Assembly (NCBI GenBank): GCA_017302255.1
Contig: JAFLDV010000020.1
Location: 1-64,000 of the forward strand
Reading direction: 5' to 3'
Length of the DNA: 64,000 nucleotides
Origin: Gammaproteobacteria bacterium
GTDB lineage: Bacteria > Pseudomonadota > Gammaproteobacteria > Enterobacterales > Alteromonadaceae
Positions 38,909 through 47,861 of this stretch are shown here, piece after piece. How positions within the stretch are numbered: position 1 is the first letter of the stretch; each line of letters opens with the position of its first letter. A model generated the notes under the pieces. The model saw only the letters and a program-made list of their open reading frames with translations. It ran no database searches and was not told the origin of the DNA. Made by a program: the position numbers and the translations under genes.

Positions 38909-39559
38909 CTAGGTTTGTGATTCCCAGCTGATCAACCAGCTGCTTTCAACCAGCTTAGAGGTTAAAAAGCGTCTTCGTGCAAAACCAGCTCCAGTCAAAT
39001 CAACATCTGCTAATTTGCTGATTTTTGCTCCAGCAAACAATCGAAAAATTTCGGCTTCACTTACACTAAACGGCGGACCGACTTTCTCTTCCTGCGGATA
39101 TTCCAAACTAATGAGCAGCAAAGTCGCTTGAGGCAAATACTGGCGAAGGTTTTGCACATATCGTTCACGCAATTCACTAGGTAAAGCAATCAGAGCTGCT
39201 CTATCGTAAATCAGTTCGACATCTTTAACCGCCGCTGCTGGCAAGGTAAAAAAGTCACCTTGCCAGATAGCGATTTGCTGATGACTAAATAAAACATGCT
39301 CAGCAAAGCTTTCTTGCGCTGGTTCACAACCTGCTTCGGCAAAAAAATCGTTGCAGGCGATTGCTGAAAGCTCAGAGCCGACAACTGAATAATGCTGTGC
39401 GAGCAGATGCAGATCCGGACTTTTACCACATAAAGGGACGAACACTCGTTCTACTTTGGGTAATGTCGGCAATGCTGCCACCAGCAATGGATGCGGCTCT
39501 TCCAGCTGAAACCCCAGATGATTATTCTTCCAACAATTCAACCAGAATTCGGCATCCAT
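38909..39559 (-). CDS. tpm: thiopurine S-methyltransferase
   Basis: SAM-dependent methyltransferase of thiopurines and, in some bacteria, of selenium and tellurium oxyanions. The 216 residues show the TPMT layout: FWLNCWKNNHLGFQLEEPHPLL at the start, RVFVPLCGKSPDLHLLAQH as SAM motif I, VVGSELSAIACNDFF, and LIYDRAALIALPSELRERY. It starts four bases after the sohB stop, so the two are probably cotranscribed. Confidence 0.92.
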   Translation of the reverse strand: MDAEFWLNCWKNNHLGFQLEEPHPLLVAALPTLPKVERVFVPLCGKSPDLHLLAQHYSVVGSELSAIACNDFFAEAGCEPAQESFAEHVLFSHQQIAIWQGDFFTLPAAAVKDVELIYDRAALIALPSELRERYVQNLRQYLPQATLLLISLEYPQEEKVGPPFSVSEAEIFRLFAGAKISKLADVDLTGAGFARRRFLTSKLVESSWLISWESQT

Positions 39560-39563
39560 AGCA

Positions 39564-40556
39564 CTATCGCCAAATGACTAAACGGTTAGCCTGCTGCACC
39601 AATGTGCGCACCGCCAGTGCCGCCGAGAGTCCGGCCTTTTCGGCAAAACTCTTTTTGATTTCATACTTCACTTGAAACACCTGACGCTGGGCCATTTGCG
39701 ACAACAGATAATCATCACTGGTTTTCAGTTCATCGACTAACCGCAACGACAGCGCTTGATAGCCAAACCAATGTTCGCCAGTTGCCACATCATCAATGTC
39801 TAGAACTGGCCGGTGTTGTCGGACAAAGTCTTTAAACAACACATGGGTCTCTTCGAGCTCGCGCTGAAATTTCTCGCGGCCCTTATCGGTATTCTCAGCA
39901 AACATAGTCACTGTCCGTTTAAACTCACCAGCTGTGAATTGCTCGACATCGATTTTGTTCTTTTTCAAAAGCTTATGAAAATTCGGCAACTGCGCGACAA
40001 CACCAATTGAGCCAACAATAGCAAAAGGCGCAGCGATGATACGATCGGCAATACACGCCATCATATAACCCCCGCTGGCTGCAACTTTGTCTACAGCAAC
40101 GGTTAATGGAATTTTATGTTGCTTCAAGCGATCAAGTTGTGATGCGGCTAAACCATAGCCATGTACTACCCCACCACCAGATTCAAGACGTAAAAGCACT
40201 TCATCTTCCGGTTTAGCCACTGCAAGTACTGCGGTAATTTCTTCACGCAATGATGCAACTTCACCTGCATCCATACTGCCATCAAAATCAATCACAAAAA
40301 GCCGGTTATCGTGAACCTTATCTTGCTCTTTTTGAGTCTTAGCCCACTGTTTATAAGCTTTTTTCCCTAGCAACTCTTGTTGTAAACCATTGAGTAAATG
40401 CTGGTAATTTGCACTCAAATCTTCAAAATTCAGATCGCCCTTGCCTGCTTTTGGTTTCATAGCTGCCATCAACGCCATAACTAATACTGCACCAATTGCC
40501 AAAACTATGGTGACGGCCTTCGCCAAAAACATGGCATATTCAATTAAAAAATCCAC
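39564..40556 (-). CDS. sohB: inner-membrane protease SohB (S49 family)
   Basis: Signal-peptide-peptidase-like serine protease facing the periplasm. The 330 residues have an N-terminal hydrophobic anchor (residues about 8-32), a SohB-specific N-terminal domain, and the S49 core: AVDKVAASGGYMMACIADRIIAAPFAIVGSIGVV with catalytic Ser161 and the Lys that follows later (EFKRTVTMFAENTDKGREKF). The start is GTG with AAGGA at good spacing. First gene of sohB-tpm. Confidence 0.94.
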   Translation of the reverse strand: MDFLIEYAMFLAKAVTIVLAIGAVLVMALMAAMKPKAGKGDLNFEDLSANYQHLLNGLQQELLGKKAYKQWAKTQKEQDKVHDNRLFVIDFDGSMDAGEVASLREEITAVLAVAKPEDEVLLRLESGGGVVHGYGLAASQLDRLKQHKIPLTVAVDKVAASGGYMMACIADRIIAAPFAIVGSIGVVAQLPNFHKLLKKNKIDVEQFTAGEFKRTVTMFAENTDKGREKFQRELEETHVLFKDFVRQHRPVLDIDDVATGEHWFGYQALSLRLVDELKTSDDYLLSQMAQRQVFQVKYEIKKSFAEKAGLSAALAVRTLVQQANRLVIWR

Positions 40557-40713
40557 TGTTAATCCTTTTTGCTACCGATATTTGATTATTGTACGCACTG
40601 TTGCCAGATAAAAAAACCTTCTTGCATTCACGTCGAGGATTGCAGCTTAAAAACTCGACCATGCGGGAACTACAGCACAGTTTGCTAGCTTAGCTGTGGC
40701 TATCTCAGAAACA

Positions 40714-40743
40714 AAAAAAGCCCGGCTATGCCGGGCTTTTTTA
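40714..40743 (-). terminator. intrinsic terminator of the lipase gene
   Basis: Thirteen-pair stem AAAAAAGCCCGGC/GCCGGGCTTTTTT with a three-base TAT loop, about 15 bases from the lipase stop on the minus strand and running into A/T tracts on both sides. Confidence 0.93.
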
Positions 40744-40757
40744 TCAAGCTAAATAAA

Positions 40758-43196
40758 TTATTGAGCTTTTAACACTGTTGGATCCGTTACTTGCACCGCT
40801 GCACCGCGAGTTAAGAAGAAACTTGCAGTTTGACGTTGCATCTCAGCAGTTGCTGCAGCGCTTGTTGTTGGGCTTAAGATCGAGCTATGGTCGCCGAAAA
40901 TGAAGCGAGACATTGAAGCACGAGTTACTGCCCAACCACCAGCAGTTGCCGGAACTGTTGCCACACCGATCAAGCGAGCTAACGGCTCAGTACCTGCCAG
41001 TGGCATGTTAACAGCTTGGTTCGGGATAACTTGGTCAGGTAAGCTATTGCCACCTTCAATTGCACCACCACCAACAACTTCTAACACATGAACTTTAGAG
41101 CCTGAAGCAACCAATGCTGCAGCATAGTTGTTCGGGTCGCCTGCGTCAGTCACTGTTTGCGCAGCAAAAGCAAACTGAGTCAGTGTCGCGCTAATAGCTG
41201 CAAGTGTTGCTGTTTTACCGTTGGCAGTCAGAGACGCCAGGTAAGGTGTAACTTTGGTGGAAGCACAGTTAACGTATTGCGCTGGGTTTGAACCATCGCC
41301 ACAGCTTGCACCGATAAAGGTTTTGAAATCACCTGATAAAGTTGCAGAACCTAAAATCACGTTTGCTTTGATCAAGTTACCAAAAGCAGCTGACTCTAAC
41401 AGGAAGTTAGCTACTGCGCCGCCTGGCATTGCCAAAGTAGTTGATTTGATGTTGTATAGGGCATCTGCTTGCGCATTACCAGTGCTGGTATTTGCTAAGG
41501 CAACCATTGAAGTACCAGTAATAGCACCTAACGAGTGGCCTAAGAATTGAACATCTTGAGTATTCAATAAACCAGCTTGGTTGTTGAAGTTCAAACCTAA
41601 ACGTAAGCCAAGCATGTCTGCAACACTTTGACGTAGGTTATCACGAGTAACCAGCAAATCTGCTAGGTTCATGTAGTGAGTCGCGTTGCCGTTGATTGCT
41701 TGACCGTTCTTGAAGCAGCTTGAGCCTGAAGCGTTGATTTCATCAGTACCATCACCAGTGACGTCAAAACCACGGCTGCCATGTAACGGATGGTCAATTG
41801 CGATAGTTGCAAAGCCTTGAGCAGACAATGCACCTGTCACTGCGAGCATATTTTCTTTACAAGAAGTAATGCCGTGCTGAAGAATTACTACTGGCCAACC
41901 AGCTTCTGGTTTAACTAAACCGTAAGCAGTATTTGGCACAGTCATCTGCACTTGCAGGGTTTTCACTGAGTTAGGTTTTGGAATCACGTTGAATTTAGTT
42001 AAGTGACGTTTAGAGTCCAAACCAAAATCACGCAATGCGCCGTTGCTTGCACCTTTACAAATCGCGTTATTTTGCATCTGTGCAGGGTCGGTAATTGCGC
42101 CTTCTAAACCAGCTTTTTGGGCATCAGACAGCGATGCGATGATAGCGCCACTATCACAACGAGCTTTCCAACGCGTGCTTAATGCAGCTGTTGGAGCCGC
42201 TTCGGTTGAATCACCTAGGTAATACGGCAGAGAAATAGTACCAGAGTAAAGCTTCGCCAGTTTAAACAAGAAACGTGGGTCTTGCTGGCTATCCGGAATA
42301 GTTTGGCCAGGGAAAATGGCTTGAGATACTAATAAACCAGTATCAGCAACGCTAACCATTGGCGGCGTGTTGTTATTTAATGGACTTGGCAACATTAACT
42401 GCTTCACAGTCGACAACACGTTGGTTGTTGATTGAGTGGTAATAGCCGCAGTGTAAATAATGGTTTCTTTCGCAATGCTCTGAGTCATTACAGCATTTTC
42501 GTAGCTGTTAATAACACCCTGCAATTGACGCTGAGCTTCAGAACCTAATGGTAAAGTTGCTAAATCTTGTTTAACCAATTCATAAGTGGTCGATGGCGCG
42601 ATTGAACGGCCTTCGGTATCACGCAGGTTATTGGTCAGAACTAAAATATAAGTAGTCGCACCTTTTAACGGCTTCAGTGGGATCACAGCGATGTTGTTAC
42701 CAACAGCTTTGGTGACGAAGTCTGTACCGTAAGTCAATTGACCAACAGATTTACAAGCAACACCACGAGGCACTGCACGACATGCAGCATCACTTGAACT
42801 TGGATCACCCATCAATACTTCAACTAAACGCACTGAGTCCGGACGTGATGCGGTAGCAGCATCAAGTTTAACACCGCCAGGAACAGCTAATTCAATGCTG
42901 AATGGGTTTTGCGTTGACCAACCATCCAACGCGCCTAATGCGGTTTGTGGGTCAGCATAATTTGGTGATGCGACGGCTTCACCTGGCATTACTAAGGTGC
43001 CGTCGGTTGAGCCAGAGAACAACAAGTCGTTTGGTACTGATACTTTACTTGCAGTTGGATCAAACACCACACGACTCAATGGCAACACTTGCCCATCGGC
43101 CACTGCGTCAGTTTTGATATCTTCAAGTTTATCACCACCACAACCTGTCAAACCGAGCGCGCTGGTGACAGCCAAGCTAATCAGAAGCTTCTTCAT
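40758..43196 (-). CDS. surface lipase/phospholipase lipoprotein, Pla-1/cef (VolA) family
   Basis: An 812-residue lipoprotein; the signal ends in LGLTGC (Cys19), then GGDKLEDIK. The N-terminal half is a beta-rich family-specific region. The C-terminal half is an alpha/beta hydrolase with an oxyanion region VVILQHGITSCKENM and the nucleophile elbow FLGHSLGAITGTSM (Ser555). FGDHSS near residue 785 probably carries the catalytic His. Relatives include Vibrio VolA, which cleaves lysophosphatidylcholine at the cell surface. Its own terminator follows; it diverges from yciK. Confidence 0.9.
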   Translation of the reverse strand: MKKLLISLAVTSALGLTGCGGDKLEDIKTDAVADGQVLPLSRVVFDPTASKVSVPNDLLFSGSTDGTLVMPGEAVASPNYADPQTALGALDGWSTQNPFSIELAVPGGVKLDAATASRPDSVRLVEVLMGDPSSSDAACRAVPRGVACKSVGQLTYGTDFVTKAVGNNIAVIPLKPLKGATTYILVLTNNLRDTEGRSIAPSTTYELVKQDLATLPLGSEAQRQLQGVINSYENAVMTQSIAKETIIYTAAITTQSTTNVLSTVKQLMLPSPLNNNTPPMVSVADTGLLVSQAIFPGQTIPDSQQDPRFLFKLAKLYSGTISLPYYLGDSTEAAPTAALSTRWKARCDSGAIIASLSDAQKAGLEGAITDPAQMQNNAICKGASNGALRDFGLDSKRHLTKFNVIPKPNSVKTLQVQMTVPNTAYGLVKPEAGWPVVILQHGITSCKENMLAVTGALSAQGFATIAIDHPLHGSRGFDVTGDGTDEINASGSSCFKNGQAINGNATHYMNLADLLVTRDNLRQSVADMLGLRLGLNFNNQAGLLNTQDVQFLGHSLGAITGTSMVALANTSTGNAQADALYNIKSTTLAMPGGAVANFLLESAAFGNLIKANVILGSATLSGDFKTFIGASCGDGSNPAQYVNCASTKVTPYLASLTANGKTATLAAISATLTQFAFAAQTVTDAGDPNNYAAALVASGSKVHVLEVVGGGAIEGGNSLPDQVIPNQAVNMPLAGTEPLARLIGVATVPATAGGWAVTRASMSRFIFGDHSSILSPTTSAAATAEMQRQTASFFLTRGAAVQVTDPTVLKAQ

Positions 43197-43423
43197 ATAA
43201 TCTCCCCGTGTCCTGATTTTTTATTATTTTTTGCCAAGGTTGTATATCAACCCTGGTTTTAGAATTCCTGTTTCTTTAGCTGCCAACAGCTAAGACCAGT
43301 TAAACTTAACCCAATCAGAAAAAATTCGCTAGGGCTAAACTAAATATCTCTGAAGAAAGGTGCAAATTAACTATAAACGGAGTATTCTGCGCCGGATTTT
43401 TCAGAGGCCCGAGGTTGAATTTC

Positions 43424-44161
43424 ATGCAAAATTTTCAAGCAAAACCCAATGAATTGGCAGGCAAAACTATTTTAGTTACTGGTGCCGGTGATGGTATAGG
43501 TCGACAAGCTGCGCTTAGTTTCGCTAAATATGGGGCCTCTGTGATTTTGCTTGGCAAAACCGTGAAAAAACTTGAGGCGGTTTATGATGAAATATTAGCT
43601 GCCGGTGGCAGTGAGCCAGCCATAGTCCCTCTTGATCTGAATGGCGCTACCAAACAGCACTACATTGATATGGCATCAACCATCGCTGCTGAGTTTGGCA
43701 AATTAGATGGTCTGTTACACAACGCAGGAACCTTGGGGGTATTAACCCCATTCACCCATATTGATTTAGAAACTTGGCAGAAAATTCTGCAGGTCAATCT
43801 AACTTCGGCCATGTTGATGACCCAAGCGTTATTACCGGTAATGGCGAAAGCGCCGAATGCTTCTTTAGTTTTTACCTCTTCGGGTGTCGGTCGTAAAGGC
43901 AAGGCTTATTGGGGAGCATACTCGGTGAGCAAGTTTGCTACTGAAGGCATGATGCAAATCATTGCTGACGAATATGAATCTAGCAACATTCGAACAAACT
44001 GCATTAATCCTGGTGCTACCAGAACTAAAATGCGCAACGCCGCCTACCCTGGCGAAAACCAACAGAGCTTAAAGGCGCCGGAAGACATTATGCCGACTTA
44101 CCTTTATTTGATGTCTGAGGCCAGCATTGAGACCAATGGTCAATCGTTAAACGCGCAGTAA
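43424..44161 (+). CDS. yciK: YciK family short-chain dehydrogenase/reductase
   Basis: NAD(P)-dependent oxidoreductase of unknown substrate. The 245 residues include the cofactor loop TGAGDGIGR, NAG in LLHNAGTLG, the catalytic Ser in VFTSSGVGRKG, and YSVSK with the Tyr-Lys pair. The ATG at 43424 has GAGG nine bases upstream; a TTG at 43415 lies too close to it. E. coli has yciK beside sohB, topA and cysB, and all four are in this window. Confidence 0.93.
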   Translation: MQNFQAKPNELAGKTILVTGAGDGIGRQAALSFAKYGASVILLGKTVKKLEAVYDEILAAGGSEPAIVPLDLNGATKQHYIDMASTIAAEFGKLDGLLHNAGTLGVLTPFTHIDLETWQKILQVNLTSAMLMTQALLPVMAKAPNASLVFTSSGVGRKGKAYWGAYSVSKFATEGMMQIIADEYESSNIRTNCINPGATRTKMRNAAYPGENQQSLKAPEDIMPTYLYLMSEASIETNGQSLNAQ

Positions 44162-44287
44162 TTGTGTTAAAGCTTAAAAGACTATCAGTAGGTGAAACTG
44201 AGCTATAGCTGTCTGTTGCAACCGCCTATGTCAGTCGCTTCAACAATTAAAGTCGGATTCAAAATAGAAGGTTAGCAGATTTTAGAT

Positions 44288-44317
44288 CCAAGCAAAGCGA
44301 TGACTCGCTTTGCTTGG
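44288..44317. terminator. perfect 13-pair hairpin without a T-run between convergent genes
   Basis: CCAAGCAAAGCGA/TCGCTTTGCTTGG with a TGAC loop. It lies between the ends of yciK and the H-NS-like gene. Neither side has a T-run, so it may be a weak terminator, an RNA 3' end stabiliser, or something else. Confidence 0.45.
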
Positions 44318-44365
44318 CTTCTCACGACAATCAAAGATTAAAAAGGCATATTGCCCTCTGTTTGA

Positions 44366-44905
44366 TTAACGCTTTTCCAAAATTTCTTCGTTATTGGCAG
44401 CAGCCCATTCATTCCAAACATCAACTTTTGCATTGAAGTTTGCTAATGCTTGAGTACCAGCGTCAGCTAATAAACCGCTGATTTGTTTTTGGTACTTTTT
44501 CTCAACCTGTTTAAAGCCTACAACCTCAATACCACGGTCATTCAAACCTTTTTTCATGGTATGCGTTTTCAACAGCTGCAAGCTGCCATTTTCAACATAG
44601 AAATATTGGCTTTCTGGGTTGATCGTTTTGAATTTAGGCTTAACTGGACGTTTGCCGCTTTCAACAGCAACTTCAACTTCTTCTGCGATTGGACTAATAA
44701 CGCCATCAGCACTTTGCTTGTAGCCTAATTGCTCAAGCGTATAACCATTTGCTTTTACGTATTCACGCAGCTGAATAATAAATTCTGATTCTTTTTGGCG
44801 TTCAGCCAGAACAGAGTTTAAAACATCGATTACTTCCTGTAATTTGACAACAGACAATTCTTTTGCTGCTTTCTTTAACTCGCGTTTATCAAGTAATAAT
44901 GACAT
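44366..44905 (-). CDS. possible H-NS-like DNA-binding protein
   Basis: A 179-residue protein starting MSLLLDKRELKKAAKEL at 44905, with GAGGAGA five bases upstream (a start eight codons earlier is possible). The N-terminal 60 residues look like a charged dimerising helix, as in H-NS family proteins (ELSVVKLQEVIDVLNSVLAERQKE). The segment PKFKTINPESQYFYVENG followed by helices recalls a degenerate H-NS C-terminal domain, but the usual GRGR-type AT-hook loop is missing. Family assignment is tentative. Confidence 0.55.
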   Translation of the reverse strand: MSLLLDKRELKKAAKELSVVKLQEVIDVLNSVLAERQKESEFIIQLREYVKANGYTLEQLGYKQSADGVISPIAEEVEVAVESGKRPVKPKFKTINPESQYFYVENGSLQLLKTHTMKKGLNDRGIEVVGFKQVEKKYQKQISGLLADAGTQALANFNAKVDVWNEWAAANNEEILEKR

Positions 44906-45124
44906 AAAGCTCTCCTCAAATAGAAACAAAAAATAACCGCTTTATAATATGCGCAATTCAGCAAGAATGAAACTATGATATTAAAATGAAAGGGTAATTA
45001 ATTGTTTCCGAACCTGTCATTTTCTATTTCAGCAACAACATTCCGCAGAACACTCAGCTGGTCGGTGCTGGCTATTTACCTAAAATAAGGTATGGTGTCG
45101 CCATCGTACGACTGAGGAGTTGCT

Positions 45125-45784
45125 ATGCGTTCGTTGAAACACCTGTTTGAAAACAATAAGGCTTGGGCAGACCGGATAGAGTTAGAAGCTCCTGGTTTTT
45201 TCAAAAAATTGTCTGAACAACAAGCTCCTGAGTACCTGTGGATCGGCTGTTCAGATAGCCGAGTTCCTGCGAATGACATCGTAGGCTTATTGCCGGGCGA
45301 ACTTTTCGTCCATCGCAACGTCGCAAATTTAGTCTTACACTCCGATATCAACTGCCTATCCGTTCTGCAGTATGCCATTGATATTCTTAAGGTAAAACAT
45401 ATCATCGTTTGCGGGCATTATGGCTGTGGCGGTATTAACGCCGCTATGAACAAGCAACGTGTTGGCTTTGTTGATAACTGGCTTCGTAACATTAAAGATG
45501 TTTACGCGATGCACCGTGACGAGATTGAGGCGATCCCTGATGATGCGGGTCGACAAAATCGGATGTGCGAACTCAACGTGATCGAGCAGGTTCGCAACGT
45601 CTGCCACACTAGTTTCGTGCAAGAAGCATGGGAACGAGGTCAGCAACTGACAGTCCATGGCTGGGTATACAGCCTTCGCAATGGCCGGATAAAAGACTTA
45701 CGGGTCAGCCATGCCGATGCCAGTCAGATAGATAATATCTATGCACTTGACCTGGCATCAGATGAATTCATCAGTGAAAAATAA
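45125..45784 (+). CDS. can: beta-class carbonic anhydrase
   Basis: Interconverts CO2 and bicarbonate. The 219 residues place the zinc ligands and gatekeepers exactly as in E. coli Can: Cys42 and Asp44 in IGCSDSRVPAN, His98 and Cys101 in CGHYGCGG. VHRNVANLV and VHGWVYSLRNGRIKDL are also typical. GAGGAG precedes the ATG. Convergent with the following gene over 13 bases. Confidence 0.97.
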   Translation: MRSLKHLFENNKAWADRIELEAPGFFKKLSEQQAPEYLWIGCSDSRVPANDIVGLLPGELFVHRNVANLVLHSDINCLSVLQYAIDILKVKHIIVCGHYGCGGINAAMNKQRVGFVDNWLRNIKDVYAMHRDEIEAIPDDAGRQNRMCELNVIEQVRNVCHTSFVQEAWERGQQLTVHGWVYSLRNGRIKDLRVSHADASQIDNIYALDLASDEFISEK

Positions 45785-45797
45785 ACCAATTACGCCA

Positions 45798-46337
45798 TTA
45801 TTTAAATTGAATAGTGGCGTTTTTATCTTCTAAATAAACGGCACTGTGTCCTTTTACCCAAGAGCCTTTTTGTAAATATTCTGCACTTGTTATTAATTTA
45901 CCATCTTCGATTTTTGAAATTGACCGCACTTTTGTAATACCATCAACGTTACCTTTGACCACTTCCTCAGCAATTAATCGCTTTGTCGCTGCGTCATATT
46001 TCATGGTTCCTTGGGTATAGAATCCGGCAGTAGTGAAGTAATAATAAATTAAACTTTGCTGCTCTTTATCCCAAAACAGCATTGTTTCACCACCGTACTC
46101 ACCATTATTTACCGAATGAACAATATTAATTGCAGTACCATTTAAGGCTCGGCGCCATTGCGCGACATCAATCGATTGTTTGCCTTGGCTCTCACTCAAA
46201 CTGCCTCGCCAAGTCGTCGCTAAAAATGGTCGAAGAGGTTCTAATTCCGCACTCAAAGTTCCTGTTTCCGCAGCCTGTACGCAGAAATGGCTAAAAAACG
46301 CCAACCATACCAAGCCTAATAATTGATATAACTTCAT
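45798..46337 (-). CDS. exported protein of unknown function (DUF1579-like beta fold)
   Basis: A 179-residue protein with a signal peptide cleaved around VQAA. The mature part is beta-rich with alternating short strands (GETMLFWDKEQQSLIYYYFTTAGFYTQGTMKYDAATKRLIAEEVV), reminiscent of lipocalin/DUF1579-like proteins that sense or bind small ligands. The family assignment is weak. It lies four bases downstream of the thioesterase gene and is likely cotranscribed. Confidence 0.7.
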   Translation of the reverse strand: MKLYQLLGLVWLAFFSHFCVQAAETGTLSAELEPLRPFLATTWRGSLSESQGKQSIDVAQWRRALNGTAINIVHSVNNGEYGGETMLFWDKEQQSLIYYYFTTAGFYTQGTMKYDAATKRLIAEEVVKGNVDGITKVRSISKIEDGKLITSAEYLQKGSWVKGHSAVYLEDKNATIQFK

Positions 46338-46341
46338 GAGT

Positions 46342-46830
46342 TTACTCTCCCTTTTGCTGATAAAAATCGAGCATTTGCTGTTCGACCGATTGTGAAAAGT
46401 CTTTCATTTGGATCGCGTACTGCTCAAGGAATTTATCTTCTTCGGTAGTCGCAACGAATGCAGGAACTGCTGTTGGTTTGCCCTGCTCGTCTAAAGCCAC
46501 AAAAGTAATGATGCAATGGTTGGTTTCGGCTAATTTTGTATCTTGGGTGGTTCCAGAGCGAACTTGAATAAAGATATGCATACTGCTGGTGCCGGTATGC
46601 ACTACTTTTGCGTCCAATTCAACTAGGTGACCGACCAAGATAGGTCGGCGAAAACGAATGGTTCCGACTGAAACGGTCACACAATATTGGCCGCTCCAAC
46701 GAGCAGCGCAAGCATATGCGGCTTGGTCAATCCATTTCATCACCATACCGCCGTGGACTTTACCGCCAAAATTTACATGAGTTGGCTCGGCTAAAAATCG
46801 AAATTCAACATTACGGACATGATCAGACAT
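46342..46830 (-). CDS. acyl-CoA thioesterase, hotdog fold (YciA-like)
   Basis: A 162-residue single-hotdog thioesterase hydrolysing acyl-CoA. It has the family core NFGGKVHGGMVMKWIDQAAYACAARWSGQYCVTVSVGTIRFRRPILVGHLVELDAKVVHTGTSSMHI, with the catalytic Asp in WIDQAA. It is longer than YciA by a C-terminal helix. Transcribed with the exported protein gene downstream. Chain-length preference is unknown. Confidence 0.9.
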   Translation of the reverse strand: MSDHVRNVEFRFLAEPTHVNFGGKVHGGMVMKWIDQAAYACAARWSGQYCVTVSVGTIRFRRPILVGHLVELDAKVVHTGTSSMHIFIQVRSGTTQDTKLAETNHCIITFVALDEQGKPTAVPAFVATTEEDKFLEQYAIQMKDFSQSVEQQMLDFYQQKGE

Positions 46831-46890
46831 TAGACTTCCTCACCACAAAGGTATAAATCAGCTAGAAAACAACACCATAGCTTAATAGCT

Positions 46891-47724
46891 TCAAAGGATC
46901 ACTGTTTTATTGCCGTGCACAAAAACACGGTCCTCGACCACCTGTTGTAATGCTTTACTCAGCACGTTTTTCTCAACGTCGCGACCGGCTTTTGCCATAT
47001 CTTGTGCGCTGTAGTTGTGGTCAACATTGGTAACCATTTGCTTAATGATCGGACCTTCATCTAAATCGTCGGTAACAAAATGTGCAGTTGCCCCAATAAT
47101 TTTGACGCCACGTTCAAATGCTTGACGATAAGGATTGGCTCCAATAAACGCGGGTAAGAAACTATGGTGAATATTAATAATACGATTAGGATATTGCTTT
47201 ACAAATGCAGGGCTTAATACCCGCATAAATTTCGCTAACACCAAATAATCCGGTTTGTACTCAGCAATTTTTGCCATTAACTGCGCCTCATGCGCTTCTC
47301 GGCTCAACTGCTCGTGGCTGATAAAATGAAATGGGATATCAAATTTCTCAGTCAATTGCTGCAGGTTTGCATGATTACCAATCACCGCCAAAATATCTAA
47401 TGGCAGCGAGCCATCAAAGACTTTAATCAGGATATCACCTAAACAATGGGCTTCTTTAGTCACCAATATGACTACTTTTTTCCGATCATTTCCAACTAAA
47501 CTGCGTTCGCTACCTATTGGCAAGGCACGGTCTAAATCAAATAACAAAGTTTCATCATTAAAAATACCTTCTAACTGGGTACGCATATAAAAGCGTCCGG
47601 TCAGTGGGTCAACATATTCGGTATTTCGAGTAATATTTAATTGGTGCTTGTAGCAAATATTGGTAATTTGCGCGATTAACCCTTTCGAATCAGGGCATTC
47701 AATCAATAACGTTTTTTGTTGCAT
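46891..47724 (-). CDS. purU: formyltetrahydrofolate deformylase
   Basis: Hydrolyses 10-formyl-THF to formate and THF, balancing one-carbon pools and supplying formate for PurT. The 277 residues have an N-terminal ACT domain (LLIECPDSKGLIAQITNICYKHQLNI) and a C-terminal formyltransferase domain with Asn-His in RIINIHHSFLPAFIGANPY and Asp in FVTDDLDEGPII. It diverges from trmO across 137 bases. Confidence 0.95.
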   Translation of the reverse strand: MQQKTLLIECPDSKGLIAQITNICYKHQLNITRNTEYVDPLTGRFYMRTQLEGIFNDETLLFDLDRALPIGSERSLVGNDRKKVVILVTKEAHCLGDILIKVFDGSLPLDILAVIGNHANLQQLTEKFDIPFHFISHEQLSREAHEAQLMAKIAEYKPDYLVLAKFMRVLSPAFVKQYPNRIINIHHSFLPAFIGANPYRQAFERGVKIIGATAHFVTDDLDEGPIIKQMVTNVDHNYSAQDMAKAGRDVEKNVLSKALQQVVEDRVFVHGNKTVIL

Positions 47725-47861
47725 CTCGTCTACTTCGGTTCATTTACTGCGAATAAGCATTTCAATTTAGAGGGCTATCCGTCTATTGGCAAGCAAAGCC
47801 TTGTTGTTTGCGCCTGTGCCATTGATAATATCGACATTCTTGATTATCAAAATGCTAAACA

